Shown: piece by piece, positions 6,215-6,857 of the stretch
How positions within the stretch are numbered: the first letter of the stretch is position 1
How the letters are laid out: each line of letters starts with the position of its first letter
Source: CAYLHS01 sp964383535
Lineage (GTDB): Bacteria; Actinomycetota; Acidimicrobiia; Spongiisociales; UBA4744
Reading direction: 5' to 3'
Assembly: GCA_964383535.1 (NCBI GenBank)
Contig: CAYLHS010000099.1
Span: forward strand, 1-6,857
Length of the DNA: 6,857 bases
The notes under the pieces: model-generated
Database searches by the model: none
Told to the model about the DNA's origin: nothing
The model's input: the letters and a program-made list of their open reading frames with translations, nothing else
Program-made: the position numbers and the translations under genes

Positions 6215-6857
6215 TTGTACGACGTCGTGATCATCGGTGCAGGTCCGGGTGGGTATGCGGCGGCCCTCTACGCACACAACTTCGGTTTGAGTGTCGCCCT
6301 CGTCGAGAAGGATCAGCAGGTCGGCGGCACCTGCCTCAACAGGGGATGCATCCCCGCCAAGCACTGGCTTCATACCGCGGAGGTGTACTCGACCGTCAAG
6401 GGTGCCGCGACCTTCGGCGTGACGGCAGGTGAGCCGACGATCGACTGGGACGTTGCGCTCGCTCGCAAGAACGACATCGTGGGAGGGCTCACCAAGGGCC
6501 TTGCCGGCCTCCTCAGGTCCCGGGGAGTGGAGCTCGTGCCCGGGTTCGGGCGCCTCGATGGACCCAGGACGGTACGCGTTGCCGGACCGGAGGGAGAAGC
6601 CGTCCTCGAAGGGCGCTCTGTCATCGTCGCGACCGGCTCGGCACCGAGGTCGATCCCCGGCTACGAGATCGACGGCACCCGTATCGTCACCTCCGACGAG
6701 GCACTCGACTGGACCGCACGACCCCAGCGGGTGGCGATCATCGGAGCCGGCGCGATCGGTTGCGAGTTCGCGTCGATGCTGGTCGACGTCGACAGCGAGG
6801 TGCACCTGTTCGAGATGATGGACCAGATCGTTCCGGGTGCCGACGCAGATGCCGCCG
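6215..6857 (+). CDS. lpdA: Dihydrolipoamide dehydrogenase, E3 (partial; C-terminus beyond window)
   Basis: This is the flavoprotein E3 of 2-oxoacid dehydrogenase complexes (or glycine cleavage), reoxidising dihydrolipoamide with NAD+. The 214 visible codons hold the FAD dinucleotide motif VVIIGAGPGGYAAA (4-17), the redox-active disulfide GGTCLNRGCIPAK (37-49, Cys40/Cys45), the ATG motif VIVATGSAPRSIPG (136-149) and the NAD-binding motif VAIIGAGAIGCEFAS (173-187). LNRGCIPxK is the lipoamide dehydrogenase wording; glutathione and mercuric reductases differ here. IPAK with HWL after it replaces the common IPSKALL, a mild variant. About 250 C-terminal residues, including the His-Glu pair, are off the edge. 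The start is TTG 6215, the codon before YDVVIIGAG, with GGAGGAG 4 bases ahead; no ATG or GTG start fits as well. No E1 or E2 gene is in the window, so its complex cannot be named. Confidence 0.93.
   Translation, partial: MYDVVIIGAGPGGYAAALYAHNFGLSVALVEKDQQVGGTCLNRGCIPAKHWLHTAEVYSTVKGAATFGVTAGEPTIDWDVALARKNDIVGGLTKGLAGLLRSRGVELVPGFGRLDGPRTVRVAGPEGEAVLEGRSVIVATGSAPRSIPGYEIDGTRIVTSDEALDWTARPQRVAIIGAGAIGCEFASMLVDVDSEVHLFEMMDQIVPGADADAA

Noticed and set aside
5861..6805. Minus-strand open frame (314 codons) opposite lpd and running into the hydrolase
   Set aside because: It is antisense to the FAD and disulfide motifs of lpd and then out of frame through the hydrolase gene; no protein-like features.

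Overview
The window is GC-rich, gene-dense chromosomal DNA. It most resembles a member of the Actinomycetota, possibly Acidimicrobiia or a relative. That placement is an inference from the G/C-rich third codon positions, an F420-type luciferase-like oxidoreductase, an acyl-CoA mutase very like the actinobacterial isobutyryl-CoA mutase large subunit, GTG and TTG starts, and several genes that look leaderless. No rRNA, tRNA, CRISPR array, insertion sequence or phage gene is visible. No gap between genes exceeds about 150 bases.

Layout. (1) Positions 1-443, minus strand: the N-terminal part of SufC, the ATPase of SUF iron-sulfur cluster assembly, cut by the window edge. (2) 520-1602, minus: a secreted lipoprotein with a Thr-rich linker and no assigned function. 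(3) 1666-2589, minus: an F420-dependent LLM-class oxidoreductase. (4) 2662-4550, plus: an 84-residue protein with two zinc ribbons whose stop overlaps the GTG start of a 545-residue acyl-CoA mutase large subunit. The mutase has no cobalamin-binding domain. Its two substrate-selecting positions (Phe69, Gln187) match isobutyryl-CoA mutase rather than methylmalonyl-CoA mutase. (5) 4703-5382, plus: an acidic NTF2/SnoaL-like protein overlapping a 72-residue unknown protein. (6) 5479-6117, minus: a short alpha/beta hydrolase, convergent with group 5. (7) 6215 to the end, plus: the N-terminal half of a dihydrolipoamide dehydrogenase with a TTG start.

How it fits together. Groups 4 and 7 belong to acyl-CoA and 2-oxoacid metabolism. 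The mutase needs a small B12-binding subunit that is not in the window. Lipoamide dehydrogenase is the E3 of the complexes that make acyl-CoAs, including isobutyryl-CoA from valine, but the two genes are not in one operon and any link is inference. The other genes look like separate transcription units.

The most interesting signals are the isobutyryl-type active site in an orphan large subunit, the coupled double zinc-ribbon protein in front of it, and a recurring start architecture. In that architecture three genes lacking a Shine-Dalgarno sequence (sufC, the LLM gene and the hydrolase) each carry a TANNNT hexamer exactly 7 bases before the ATG, which predicts leaderless mRNAs. I saw no clearly new multi-gene system such as a defence island.
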